DNA from: Leptospira harrisiae | GTDB lineage: Bacteria; Spirochaetota; Leptospiria; Leptospirales; Leptospiraceae | Assembly (NCBI RefSeq): GCF_002811945.1 | Contig: NZ_NPDX01000008.1 | Location: 1-64,000 of the forward strand | Reading direction: 5' to 3' | Length of the DNA: 64,000 bases | Shown here: one piece after another, positions 18,779 to 27,723 of the stretch | Numbering within the stretch: position 1 is the stretch's first letter | Layout: each line of letters starts with the position of its first letter | Translations under genes and position numbers: made by a program | The notes under the pieces: generated by a model | Seen by the model: the letters and a program-made list of their open reading frames with translations, nothing else | Told to the model about the DNA's origin: nothing | Database searches by the model: none

Positions 18779-19492
18779 ATGAATAAAACCAACACTCTAT
18801 TGGAAACAAAAAACCTTGGAAAAACTTACCAAGTTGGTGAAGTGCCACTGGTTGCCCTTCATTCAGTCAACCTCAAATTCAATGAAGGAGAATTAACAGT
18901 CATGTTAGGCGCTTCTGGATCCGGGAAATCGACTCTACTTAATATTTTAGGTGGGTTAGACACTGCTACCACTGGGGAAGTTTTATTTCATGGAAAAACA
19001 TTGGCACTCGAAAATGATGAAGGGCTCACACAATATAGAAGAAATCATGTAGGATTTGTATTTCAGTTTTATAATCTTATTCCAAGTTTAACTGCGGAAG
19101 AAAACGTTCGTTTGGTGACCGATCTGTCCAGCCATTCAATGACGCCTATTGATGCCTTAACATTAGTAAAACTTGCTGATAGAAAAAATCACTTCCCCGC
19201 ACAACTTTCTGGAGGAGAACAACAACGTGTTGCTATTGCACGTGCGATAGCAAAAAGACCAGAACTTTTGTTATGTGATGAACCAACAGGGGCATTGGAT
19301 TTTAAAACAGGAAGGATTGTCTTAGAAGCAATTACAGGAATCAACAAAGAGTTAGGTACCACCACAGTTGTGATTACACATAATGAATCCATAGCTCAAA
19401 TTGCTGATAGAATTATTTTGGTTAAAGACGGAACCATTGTTTCAGATTCCATCAACCGTCATAAAAAACCTGTATCCGAGGTTAGTTGGTGA
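18779..19492 (+). CDS. ABC exporter ATPase (LolD/MacB type)
   Basis: This ATP-binding subunit has Walker A GASGSGKST, the signature LSGGEQQRVAIARAIAKRP, Walker B LLLCDEPTGALD and an H-loop ending VVITHNES. The sequence is typical of the LolD/MacB/FtsE group that drives mechanotransmission exporters rather than canonical transporters. I place the start at ATG 18779 (MNKTNTLLETKN); a TTG at 18761 in the same frame would add six residues, and neither has a strong ribosome site. Its stop overlaps the start of the permease gene, giving an ATPase-permease-adaptor operon. Confidence 0.9.
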   Translation: MNKTNTLLETKNLGKTYQVGEVPLVALHSVNLKFNEGELTVMLGASGSGKSTLLNILGGLDTATTGEVLFHGKTLALENDEGLTQYRRNHVGFVFQFYNLIPSLTAEENVRLVTDLSSHSMTPIDALTLVKLADRKNHFPAQLSGGEQQRVAIARAIAKRPELLLCDEPTGALDFKTGRIVLEAITGINKELGTTTVVITHNESIAQIADRIILVKDGTIVSDSINRHKKPVSEVSW

Positions 19493-21837
19493 TCGGGAAA
19501 ACCTTAAATCTTAAACTATTAAGAGATTTAAAGTCGATGACGATGCAGGGACTCACCGTGGGGCTCGTCATTGCAGCCGGTATCAGTTATTTTTCAGCTT
19601 CTTGGGCTGCTTATTTTTCGCTACTAGATGCTCAATACAATTTCTACAGCAAACAGAACTTATGTGAAGGATTTGTTTATTTAAACCGGGCGCCTTCATA
19701 TTTAGAATCAAAAATTCGAGCTCTTCCGGGAATTTCTGACTTCGAAACTAGAATTTCAAAAGAAATTGTATTGGATTTTCCAGAAGAAACTTATCCTTCG
19801 GCTGCTCAATTGATTTCATTGCCAGAACATACAAATACTTTATACTTAAAAAAAGGATTTTTACCAAAACAAAATCAAGATGTAGTAGTTAGCGAAAATT
19901 TCGCTAACGCAAACAAACTGGAACCAGGCTCAATTCTCTCTTCTATCATTGGAGGAAAACGAGTATTTCTTCAGGTAACGGGCGTTGGGTTGTCTCCGGA
20001 GTTTGTATATGTTTTCAGACCAGGAAACCCTATGCCAGATGATAAACATTATGGTATCATTTGGATGAAACGGGAAGCAATGGAAACGAATTTTAATTTT
20101 GAAGGAGCTTTTAACCAAGTCATTTTTCATTTCGCTTCAGACGGTGTAGAAAGACAACGCACTATGCGTGATCTTGATGTTTTGTTGGATGAGTTTGGTG
20201 GGTTAGGGGCAAAGGAAAGGAAGTTTCTACCATCTGATTCTTTTTTGAGTGATGAGTTTAGACAACTTAGGACGACAGCAGTTTTTTTGCCGGGAATTTT
20301 TTTAGCAATAGCAGCTTTTCTTTTACATATTATATCTAACCGACTTATTTCAAAAGAACGAGAACAAATAGCAACTTTACGAGCACTTGGTTACACTGCC
20401 AAAGACATTGTTTTTCATTATCTTAAACTAATCACCTTTATCACTGCACTTAGTAGCTTATTAGGATTGATCGTTGGTTATTATTTAGGAAATGCAATGA
20501 CAGGTCTATATGGAAGGTTTTATAAATTTCCGCAATTAGTACCGATTTTCCCTCCCCTACTCGCATTATTCAGTGTTAGTTTTGGAATTTTAATAGGTGG
20601 TTTAGGAACCATTATCTCCTTACGTACCATCATTAAACTAGATCCAGCACAAGCTATGCGACCTGCTTCCCCTGGAACCTATACAATTTCTTTTTGGGAA
20701 GTTTGGATCACAAACCTAAGAACAATCCAAAGAATGGTTTTCAGAAATTTATTCAAAAGACCAACTCGCACGATACTTACAATCTTAGGTTTGTCTACTT
20801 CGATCATGATTATGATCATCGGAAATTTTATACAGGATACAGTGGGAACTTTACTTGATTTACAATTCAATACAATCCAAAGAGAAACTCTCACGCTAGT
20901 TTTCAGAGTTCCTGTAGAGGATTCTGTATTGTTAGATTTAAAAGAAAAAAAGGGAGTTTTTATTGCGGAAGGTCAACGTTCTATCCCCATTAAAATTACT
21001 AAAAATAGGAAATCAAAAGACACGGTTTTAACAGGAATTTCCGAAGGCACTGATTTAAGAAGAATTCTTAACCATGACTTACGCCCCATAGATATTCCAG
21101 TTTATGGAATTATGATGAATACAGAACTAGCAAATAAAATGGATATTCAAAAAGGTGAAACCATTGTTATTGAAACATTGGATGGGGAAAAAAGAAAAAT
21201 TCCCGTTATCGTTTCTGCATTCGCAAATGAAATATTAGGCCAAGGGGTGTTTATCAATCGAGAGAATCTCAATCGGATGTTAGATGAAGGTAGTTTGATC
21301 AATATGGCATTATTAAAAACGGATCCTATCGAAGATAAAAATTTAATTGAAGAGTTCAAAGACAATCCACTTGTGATTGGCCTGTTTTCAAAGTCAGCAA
21401 TCCTTAATGCTTTTAAGGAAATGATGCAAAGGTCTCTCCAATCCACTTCGATTGTCATTTTAATATTTACAATTATCATCTCGATTGGAGTAATCTATAA
21501 TACAGCCATGATCACACTTTCTGAGCGTATTTACGAATTAGGCAGCTTACGAATTCTGGGATTTAGTTTAAAGGAAGTTTTTGAAATTATAGCTTGGGAG
21601 CTCACCTGGCAAATTATAATTGCAATTCCAATCGGATGTTTTTTCGGAAATAAACTCGCAAATTTGATATTAAATAATAACGAAACAGAAGGGTTCAAAG
21701 TACCAGCTGTGATTTTTCCATCAACTTACTATTATTCAATTCTTTTGGTATTATTTACTGCAGCAATCAGTTTTGGAATTGTATATAGAAAATTAAAAAC
21801 AATGGACTTATTAAGCGTACTCAAAGTGAGAGAATGA
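19489..21837 (+). CDS. FtsX-like ABC exporter permease with two FtsX domains
   Basis: This inner-membrane permease of about 782 residues has an N-terminal helix (TVGLVIAAGISYFSASWAAY), a periplasmic domain of about 220 residues, and a first FtsX helix block (about residues 265-390). A second N-terminal-type helix follows (LTILGLSTSIMIMIIGNFIQ), then a second periplasmic domain and a final FtsX block (about residues 655-775, with ISIGVIYNTAMITLSERIYE). FtsX blocks are recognisable from SKEREQIATLRALGYT and SERIYELGSLRILGFS. The GTG at 19489 overlaps the ATPase stop (GTGA) with GAGG seven bases upstream. TTG at 19486 is an alternative. Confidence 0.88.
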   Translation: MIGKTLNLKLLRDLKSMTMQGLTVGLVIAAGISYFSASWAAYFSLLDAQYNFYSKQNLCEGFVYLNRAPSYLESKIRALPGISDFETRISKEIVLDFPEETYPSAAQLISLPEHTNTLYLKKGFLPKQNQDVVVSENFANANKLEPGSILSSIIGGKRVFLQVTGVGLSPEFVYVFRPGNPMPDDKHYGIIWMKREAMETNFNFEGAFNQVIFHFASDGVERQRTMRDLDVLLDEFGGLGAKERKFLPSDSFLSDEFRQLRTTAVFLPGIFLAIAAFLLHIISNRLISKEREQIATLRALGYTAKDIVFHYLKLITFITALSSLLGLIVGYYLGNAMTGLYGRFYKFPQLVPIFPPLLALFSVSFGILIGGLGTIISLRTIIKLDPAQAMRPASPGTYTISFWEVWITNLRTIQRMVFRNLFKRPTRTILTILGLSTSIMIMIIGNFIQDTVGTLLDLQFNTIQRETLTLVFRVPVEDSVLLDLKEKKGVFIAEGQRSIPIKITKNRKSKDTVLTGISEGTDLRRILNHDLRPIDIPVYGIMMNTELANKMDIQKGETIVIETLDGEKRKIPVIVSAFANEILGQGVFINRENLNRMLDEGSLINMALLKTDPIEDKNLIEEFKDNPLVIGLFSKSAILNAFKEMMQRSLQSTSIVILIFTIIISIGVIYNTAMITLSERIYELGSLRILGFSLKEVFEIIAWELTWQIIIAIPIGCFFGNKLANLILNNNETEGFKVPAVIFPSTYYYSILLVLFTAAISFGIVYRKLKTMDLLSVLKVRE

Positions 21838-21838
21838 T

Positions 21839-22714
21839 ATGACAAAAGAAAGACTATTAGAAATATTAAATACAAAAAATACGAAGATTGCTATAGGAGT
21901 GTTCCTATTTTTAGTTTTATCTTTTTTGATTCTAAAGAAAGATCCAAAACCTGTAGAAGTTTCTCTTGTTACCCAAGGAGTCTATAAACAGATACTATCT
22001 GTCCAAGGGAAAACAAAAATAAAAGAACTTTATACTGCCTATTCTCCAGTTAATGGTGTGATGCGTAGAATTGAACTTCATGCTGGCCATAATGTTACCA
22101 AAGGAATGACGTTGGTTACTGTTGATTGGGACATCGTTAAAACTGTAAAAGCAAATGCAAATGGTCAAATTCTAAAAGTATACAGAGAAAGTGCAGGCCC
22201 AGTAGCTATGGGTGAAAAGATTTTGGATTATGGAGACATTACCAAAATTGAAGTATCTGCTTTTATCCTATCGGAAGATATGCCTGATTTAGACCTCAAT
22301 GATAAAGTTTTACTGACTGGATTCGGAGATCAAACTTTAGAAGGGAAAGTTTCCATCATAGAACCTTCTGCAATAACAAAAATATCCTCTTTAGGAGTTG
22401 AAGAACAGAGAGTGCCTATTTCGATTGAATTCATTCCACCACATGGCATTGGTGATGGTTATGAATTGGAATGTAAAATCATTTTATTTGAAAAGCCAAA
22501 CGCAATTGTTATACCTACTTCTGCATTATTTCGCGAAGATGAAAAATGGGTAGTGTTTACTATCGAAAAGAAGAGAGCCAAACTCCGATTTGTTGAAGTT
22601 GAACATCAAAGCGAAGGAATCAGCATGATTAAAAGTGGCCTAAATGTAGGAGAATCTGTAATACTTTACCCAGGTGATACAGTAGTGAACGGAACTAAAG
22701 TTGTACCCGAATAG
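21839..22714 (+). CDS. HlyD/MacA-like membrane-anchored adaptor, short form
   Basis: The 291-residue protein has one N-terminal TM helix (IAIGVFLFLVLSFLIL) followed by a barrel-sandwich region (LSVQGKTKIKELYTAYSPVN; VKANANGQILKVYRESAGPV), a beta-barrel domain and a membrane-proximal region ending VGESVILYPGDTVV. It lacks the long coiled-coil hairpin that MacA uses to reach TolC. The exporter may therefore not dock to TolC directly and may act on lipoproteins or membrane lipids, which is inference. The start is one base after the permease stop. The last 20 bases overlap the convergent histidine kinase gene. Confidence 0.85.
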   Translation: MTKERLLEILNTKNTKIAIGVFLFLVLSFLILKKDPKPVEVSLVTQGVYKQILSVQGKTKIKELYTAYSPVNGVMRRIELHAGHNVTKGMTLVTVDWDIVKTVKANANGQILKVYRESAGPVAMGEKILDYGDITKIEVSAFILSEDMPDLDLNDKVLLTGFGDQTLEGKVSIIEPSAITKISSLGVEEQRVPISIEFIPPHGIGDGYELECKIILFEKPNAIVIPTSALFREDEKWVVFTIEKKRAKLRFVEVEHQSEGISMIKSGLNVGESVILYPGDTVVNGTKVVPE

Positions 22715-24497
22715 GAACACTCGACTCTTTTGGTAAGGTGATATAAAAGCGAGAACCCTTACCTAGTTCGCTTTCAACACGGATACTACCTCCATGTTTT
22801 TCTGTAAATTCCTTACACAAAATCAATCCAAGAGCAGTACCTCTTTCACCAAGTGTGCCAGGCATACTCGTTTGTTTCGCATCAATATGAAATAGTTTCT
22901 TACGAATTTCTTCGTTGATACCAATTCCATAATCTGTTATACAAACTTGAATATCATTTTCTATAGATATAGATGAAAGCTGGATTTCGCCACCAGGATG
23001 AGAATACTTTACTGCATTGGAAATTAGATTTCTGAAAATTGTTTCGATCATTTTTTCGTCTGCATAGGCAGCTGTATTTGGATCTACAAAATTCTTAATC
23101 ACTATAGATTTGTTTTGGATAGAAAAAGAAATCGAAGCAATAGAGGATTCAATTGTCCGATATAATGATATATTTTCCGGAAAAAATGCGATTTCGCCAG
23201 TTTGTGACCTTGCCCAAGTAAGTAAGTTTTCTAATAAGTTATAAATTTCACCGGAAGATTGAAAAAGAATACTTAAATCATTTTTTGTACGTTTTAATGG
23301 TCTCGTATCTAAATCTTCTAATATCATTCCTGCAAAGGTACTCATACCACCAATCGGTCCTTTTAAATCATGTGCAATGATCGAAAAAAATTTATCTTTG
23401 GTGTAATTTAACAACTGCAGCTCAGAGAATATTTTATTCTTTTCTAATTCTGTCTTTTTCCTATTATCAATATCTCTGGAGACACCTAAAATATTGATCG
23501 AACCATTTGGATTCCATTGAAACACAGTATTTGCTTCGATCCAAATTGTAGATCCATCTTTACAATACTGTTCCACTTCATCACTAAATGGGATCCGTTC
23601 ACCTGTTTCCTTGAATTCTTTCACACGAATTGGCAAAACCTCCATTACTTTTTTAAAGGAGGTAGGAGTGAGAGTATCTTGTAATGAATGGTTGAGCACT
23701 TCTTCCGAGGTAAAACCAGTAATATTAATTACTGAAGGGCTTACATAAATATACTGTTGATCATCATAATTCAAAACCCAAATGACATCAGAAGTATTCT
23801 CTGCGAGTAAACGATACTTCTGTTCACTTTCTTCTTGCCTCTTGATAAATATATCAATGCACATCATCAAAAAACCAAAAGTCATCATCACCGAAGTTAC
23901 ATAAAAAAACAAATATGTAATATCTTGAATAGGTCCTTTGCCAAAAGCTATTTGCGAAACAGAAACATCAGCAAAAGTGTAATATAAAAAACGAAGAATC
24001 AAAAAAATTCCGCACGCTAGATAGAAAAAAGCTGCAAAGTGACTTGAAATACGCCCCTTTCTATTTGCAGATAAAATTGTTTTGGAAGATACAATAAGTT
24101 GGATTGCAGCCGCAAAGGAAATTAATGAAATTCGATACTTCGGCGAAATATCAGAAAATTGATGTAATGCTAATAATACAAATACAAGAATAACGGAAAA
24201 GATTCCTGACTTCCACATCGGCTTTCTATCAAACATAGATAGTATTATGTTGTTAGAATATACGAGTGATAAAAGAATGAGAGAATTTCCAGCACTTATA
24301 GAAATCCATTCAGGGATAACACCTCGTAGAGCACCCATTACCACCCACCCCAAAGCCTGCAATAAAGTTGCAATGGACCAGTCTTTGACAAAACGAAGCC
24401 TTTGGAAATAACCACTCGCAGCAAACCAAAGTCCACCAGACATTAACAAACAACCGACAATATTTATAAATACGACTGTGCGAGGGTCTATGTTCAT
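22695..24497 (-). CDS. Membrane PAS-domain sensor histidine kinase
   Basis: In this 600-residue sensor, residues about 8-215 hold seven hydrophobic helices that form an integral-membrane sensing module. A PAS domain follows at about residues 225-345 (YRLLAENTSDVIWVLNYDDQ ... GVSRDIDNRKK). The HisKA H-box FSIIAHDLKGPI has its phosphorylatable histidine at about residue 376. The ATPase domain has N-box LISNAVKYSHPGGEI, G1 DYGIGI and G2 GTALGL. No response regulator is adjacent; the nearest receiver-containing protein is encoded at 27724-28620. It overlaps the end of the convergent adaptor gene by 20 bases. Confidence 0.9.
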   Translation of the reverse strand: MNIDPRTVVFINIVGCLLMSGGLWFAASGYFQRLRFVKDWSIATLLQALGWVVMGALRGVIPEWISISAGNSLILLSLVYSNNIILSMFDRKPMWKSGIFSVILVFVLLALHQFSDISPKYRISLISFAAAIQLIVSSKTILSANRKGRISSHFAAFFYLACGIFLILRFLYYTFADVSVSQIAFGKGPIQDITYLFFYVTSVMMTFGFLMMCIDIFIKRQEESEQKYRLLAENTSDVIWVLNYDDQQYIYVSPSVINITGFTSEEVLNHSLQDTLTPTSFKKVMEVLPIRVKEFKETGERIPFSDEVEQYCKDGSTIWIEANTVFQWNPNGSINILGVSRDIDNRKKTELEKNKIFSELQLLNYTKDKFFSIIAHDLKGPIGGMSTFAGMILEDLDTRPLKRTKNDLSILFQSSGEIYNLLENLLTWARSQTGEIAFFPENISLYRTIESSIASISFSIQNKSIVIKNFVDPNTAAYADEKMIETIFRNLISNAVKYSHPGGEIQLSSISIENDIQVCITDYGIGINEEIRKKLFHIDAKQTSMPGTLGERGTALGLILCKEFTEKHGGSIRVESELGKGSRFYITLPKESSVPIRVQL

Positions 24498-24632
24498 TGA
24501 AATTAGGAGAAACCCGAGATTCCAAATAAATAGTTTTTAACTGTGTAATTTTATCAACTACAAATGAGAGATGATTTATTAATTTTGCTTACTCTTTGGA
24601 ACTTGCACTCTCTCAAAACTATGATTAGGTGA

Positions 24633-25166
24633 TCAAATCGAATTCAATAGATAAGATAGTGAAGATTGAAATTCCTTTTGGTTTGAACGAATCGATTCGA
24701 TTTTCTTTTTCCCTTTGGGAATAAAAGAAAATGCAAGGGCATTGCCATGTATAAAATCAATCAGGATATTTAACACCATTTCTGTTTTAGCAGTTGGATA
24801 TACCTGTTGGATTAGAAATTGTAACGATTTGTTGAATTCCACAACTGAATTAAAGTTATTATAAGAATATTTAATGAGATATAAAGACATTCCTGGGTAA
24901 TCTAAAAATAATATCCAATATTCTTGTAAAATTTTTTGTAAATTTCTCTTGGAAGGTTTATAAGCCAGAATCATTTCTTTTTGAAACCGACTAAAAATAT
25001 GCTCTACCATTGCATGGGTCAATGCTTCCTTGTTTTCAAAATAATAATAAATAGCCATGGGATCGAACCCTAAATTTGTAGCTAATTTCCGCATACTAAA
25101 AGATTCGTAACCTTCCTTTTCACATATTTTTAATGCAGCTTTGATAATTTTTTGTTTCATTTTCAC
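24633..25166 (-). CDS. TetR-family repressor of the divergent reductase gene
   Basis: The 177-residue protein has an N-terminal TetR helix-turn-helix (IIKAALKICEKEGYESFSMR, KLATNLGFDPMAIYYYFENK) and a helical ligand-binding half. ATG at 25166 and at 25160 (MKMK/MKQK) are both possible starts. It is divergent from the reductase gene starting at 25197, and a perfect inverted repeat lies between them at 25173-25189. It therefore probably represses itself and the reductase until a small ligand binds; the ligand cannot be deduced. Confidence 0.85.
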   Translation of the reverse strand: MKMKQKIIKAALKICEKEGYESFSMRKLATNLGFDPMAIYYYFENKEALTHAMVEHIFSRFQKEMILAYKPSKRNLQKILQEYWILFLDYPGMSLYLIKYSYNNFNSVVEFNKSLQFLIQQVYPTAKTEMVLNILIDFIHGNALAFSFIPKGKKKIESIRSNQKEFQSSLSYLLNSI

Positions 25167-25172
25167 CGAACC

Positions 25173-25189
25173 ATTCTACGGTGTAGAAT
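25173..25189. promoter_or_regulatory. Perfect palindromic operator ATTCTAC-N3-GTAGAAT
   Basis: ATTCTAC at 25173-25179 and GTAGAAT at 25183-25189 form a perfect 7-bp inverted repeat with a three-base spacer, a common geometry for TetR dimers. It lies in the 30-base gap between the divergent starts at 25166 and 25197, so binding would block both genes. Confidence 0.65.
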
Positions 25190-25196
25190 AAATATT

Positions 25197-25730
25197 ATGA
25201 TACAATATAAAGCATTTATTGCAAGCAGTTTAGATGGTTTTATAGCAAGATCCAATGGTTCCATCGATTGGCTCACTTCCGATGCGTACAAGCTAGATAA
25301 CAATGACTTTGGATATTCTGCTTTTATGCAGGAAATTGACTGTATTGTTATGGGTAGGGTTACCTTTGAGAAAGTTCTTAGCTTTGAACCTTATCCTTTT
25401 GAATCCACTCCAGTTTACGTATATACTGGTAACATTGATTACAAGTTTGAATCTAAATATCCAATTTTCATTTTCAACGGGACACTTGAGAGTTTAACAA
25501 TGACATTAGAAAAAAAACAATTTAAAACTGCCTATGTGGATGGCGGCAAATTGATTCAACACTTTATCAACGAACGGATGCTAAATGAAATCACAATCAC
25601 AAGAATTCCGATTTTAATTGGATCCGGGTTGCCACTTTTTGGTAACCTAACCAAAGACCAAAAATTAGAACATATACAAACTATGGCATATCCCAATGGA
25701 TTTGTCCAATCCAAGTATCAACTGACGTAA
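25197..25730 (+). CDS. Dihydrofolate reductase/RibD C-terminal family reductase
   Basis: The 177-residue protein has the DHFR/RibD fold signature: YKAFIASSLDGFIARSNGSI at the start, then IDCIVMGRVTFEKVL, TAYVDGGKLIQHFINERMLN and a strand ending RIPILIGSGLPLFG. Proteins of this group reduce pterin- or pyrimidine-like substrates with NADPH, but most small stand-alone members (YyaP/YwjB type) have no known substrate. The ATG at 25197 gives the family N-terminus; an upstream in-frame start would run through the operator. It is controlled by the divergent TetR gene. The role is undetermined. Confidence 0.85.
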   Translation: MIQYKAFIASSLDGFIARSNGSIDWLTSDAYKLDNNDFGYSAFMQEIDCIVMGRVTFEKVLSFEPYPFESTPVYVYTGNIDYKFESKYPIFIFNGTLESLTMTLEKKQFKTAYVDGGKLIQHFINERMLNEITITRIPILIGSGLPLFGNLTKDQKLEHIQTMAYPNGFVQSKYQLT

Positions 25731-25820
25731 TATGAACTTTTCAAAAGAAAATTGTCGGAATTGCAATCTTTGATTGCTGGAAAGTTGAAACCGTGTTAGA
25801 GGTTTTAAGAGAATCCCACA

Positions 25821-25855
25821 AGCCCGCCTCCACCACCCTATTCAGGGCGGGGGCT
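25821..25855. terminator. GC-rich hairpin between the reductase and SpoU-methyltransferase genes
   Basis: GCCCGCC at 25822-25828 can pair with GGCGGG(GGC) at 25846-25854, with a further CCCT/AGGG pairing inside. It is strikingly GC-rich for this AT-rich window. It may terminate the reductase transcript, or, lying about 20 bases before ATG 25877, influence translation of the methyltransferase. Confidence 0.45.
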
Positions 25856-25876
25856 TCCTCAGGGCAATGAGACATA

Positions 25877-26674
25877 ATGCAATATATCCACTCCCCTGAA
25901 GACCCAAAGCTTGTTGACTACAAGCTCCTCAAAGCAAAAGAAGACCCTACCGATAAATTCATTGCTGACCACGAAAAAACCGCAGTCCGCCTCCTCAATT
26001 CCTCACTCAAAGTAGAATCTGTTTTCTGTATGCCAAGATACTGGGAAAAACATAAAAACTTAATCCTATCCAAAATAACAGAACCTAATAATTGTTTTGT
26101 TGCCGACAAGCACGTGTTTGAGGATACAATAGGATTCTCCGTACACCAGGGTTTTATGGCAGTAGGTTATCAAAGATGGAACGACCTTTCAGAGGCATCT
26201 TCTCCGATTCTATTTGTTAACTCAATTGTAGACAGTGAAAACATTGGATCCATTCTACGTTCTGCTGCAGCATTCGGTATTCAAACAGTAGTTTTTGATT
26301 CAAAATCCGCATCACCTTATCTAAGACGTAGTGTAAGGGTTTCCATGGGGTCACTTTTTCAAATCAAATTGGTTCGTATCATTGACGCAGTTCATACTTT
26401 AAATTCTCTCAAAGAATTAGGAAATACCATTTTATCACTTAGCCTCCCAAGAGAAGGAACGGATCTTTCATTAAAAACAAAATCCATCTATGCACTAGAG
26501 AAATATAGAAAGTTTGTATTAGTACTTGGTAACGAAGCAGATGGAATTGATCCAAAAATTCTAAACATTTCCGACCAGTTAGTTTATATCCCAATGAAAA
26601 ACAAAATTGATTCATTAAATGTATCGCATGCTTTTGCAGTTGCTTTATCGCATCTAATAGGAGAATCTTCTTAA
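25877..26674 (+). CDS. SpoU/TrmH-family RNA 2'-O-methyltransferase
   Basis: The 265-residue protein has the three SpoU motifs in order: motif 1 VDSENIGSILRSAAAFG, motif 2 FVLVLGNEADGI, motif 3 IPMKNKIDSLNVSHAFAVAL. These form the trefoil knot that binds S-adenosylmethionine and acts on ribose 2'-OH groups of rRNA or tRNA. The N-terminal about 100 residues resemble the RNA-binding extension of RlmB/TsnR-like members, including VHQGFMAVG. The exact target nucleotide cannot be assigned. The stop overlaps the 3' end of srkA on the other strand by four bases. Confidence 0.9.
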   Translation: MQYIHSPEDPKLVDYKLLKAKEDPTDKFIADHEKTAVRLLNSSLKVESVFCMPRYWEKHKNLILSKITEPNNCFVADKHVFEDTIGFSVHQGFMAVGYQRWNDLSEASSPILFVNSIVDSENIGSILRSAAAFGIQTVVFDSKSASPYLRRSVRVSMGSLFQIKLVRIIDAVHTLNSLKELGNTILSLSLPREGTDLSLKTKSIYALEKYRKFVLVLGNEADGIDPKILNISDQLVYIPMKNKIDSLNVSHAFAVALSHLIGESS

Positions 26675-27714
26675 TTTTCCCAATCCCAAAAAAAATCTTT
26701 ATTTGTCATCTCAGGCTCTATTTCATTTGGATTTGAAACCTCAATTGACTGTTCCTCTAAATCTTTTTTAGCTGATTCCAAATCTAAAGTTTCCTTTAGC
26801 CAATACTCTTCTGTTCCGAAGTGAGGAAACAAAGATGGAAAAGAAGGATCTTCCCAACGTTTTGCTATCCATGCGGCATAATGAATGTATCGAATGATAC
26901 GAAGAGGTTCCACCAATTGCAGCCAGTTTTCATCAAACTCAGCAAACATAGTATAACCTTGCAAAAAATCGAACAAATCTTTTCTTCTATCTGTCTCACC
27001 TAACGGTAGCAACATCCAAAAATCCTGCACGATCGGTCCCACTAAAAAATCATCAAAATCTAAAATACTATATCCTTCCGGCGAAACGAGCAAATTCCCC
27101 TTATGACAATCACCATGAATCCGTTGAAAAGGAATTTGGTATTCCCTTACTAAAGAATCAAAAATATCAAAAGCCCTAAGTGCGGTAGTTTGATAACGTT
27201 CTGCTAATTTTTTATTTGGGATTAATTGGTTATCTAAAATAAAGTTTAAAGATTTTAAACCATAAGAAGGTATATCCAACGTTGGTCTATGAATCGAACC
27301 AAGTTTTTTTCCAACTGCATGGACTCGACCTAGGAGCGCACCAACTCTTTCTAAATCACTTCCAGATATTTCTTCAACAATTCGACCATTTCGCAAAGGC
27401 CAAATAGCAAAATAGATTCCAGACCATTCAAATAATGTTTTATCATTTAACTTTATAGGAGTTAAAACTGGGATTTCTTCCGATGATAGTTCAGATAAAA
27501 ATCGGTGTTCTTCTAAAATTTCATCGTAAGTCCACTTTCCAGGACGATAAAATTTTACAACAATTCTGCCTGCATTGGAAGTCTCAATATCATACACCCG
27601 ATTTTCTACACTATTTAATGGATAAAATCTACCAGTCGTTTCATAACCCAATGACTCCAAAGCATTGAGTATGGAATCAGGAGTTAGCTGGTAAAATGAA
27701 TGATTGATATTCAA
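26671..27714 (-). CDS. srkA: Stress response kinase A (YihE/RdoA)
   Basis: The 347-residue protein aligns along its length with my memory of E. coli SrkA: LTPDSILNALESLGYETTGR, PLNSVENRVY, VVKFYRPGKWTYDEILEEH, IHGDCHKGNLL, DFDDFLVGPIVQDFWMLLP and RYIHYAAWIAKRWEDPSFP. The choline-kinase-like fold keeps the catalytic H200/D202, N207 and the metal-binding D219/D221 region. In E. coli this serine/threonine kinase protects against envelope and oxidative stress by counteracting toxin-mediated death. The C-terminal 30 residues are acidic and extra. It follows the GGDEF gene on the same strand and may be co-transcribed with it. Confidence 0.92.
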   Translation of the reverse strand: MNINHSFYQLTPDSILNALESLGYETTGRFYPLNSVENRVYDIETSNAGRIVVKFYRPGKWTYDEILEEHRFLSELSSEEIPVLTPIKLNDKTLFEWSGIYFAIWPLRNGRIVEEISGSDLERVGALLGRVHAVGKKLGSIHRPTLDIPSYGLKSLNFILDNQLIPNKKLAERYQTTALRAFDIFDSLVREYQIPFQRIHGDCHKGNLLVSPEGYSILDFDDFLVGPIVQDFWMLLPLGETDRRKDLFDFLQGYTMFAEFDENWLQLVEPLRIIRYIHYAAWIAKRWEDPSFPSLFPHFGTEEYWLKETLDLESAKKDLEEQSIEVSNPNEIEPEMTNKDFFWDWEN

Positions 27715-27723
27715 TTTGTTAAT

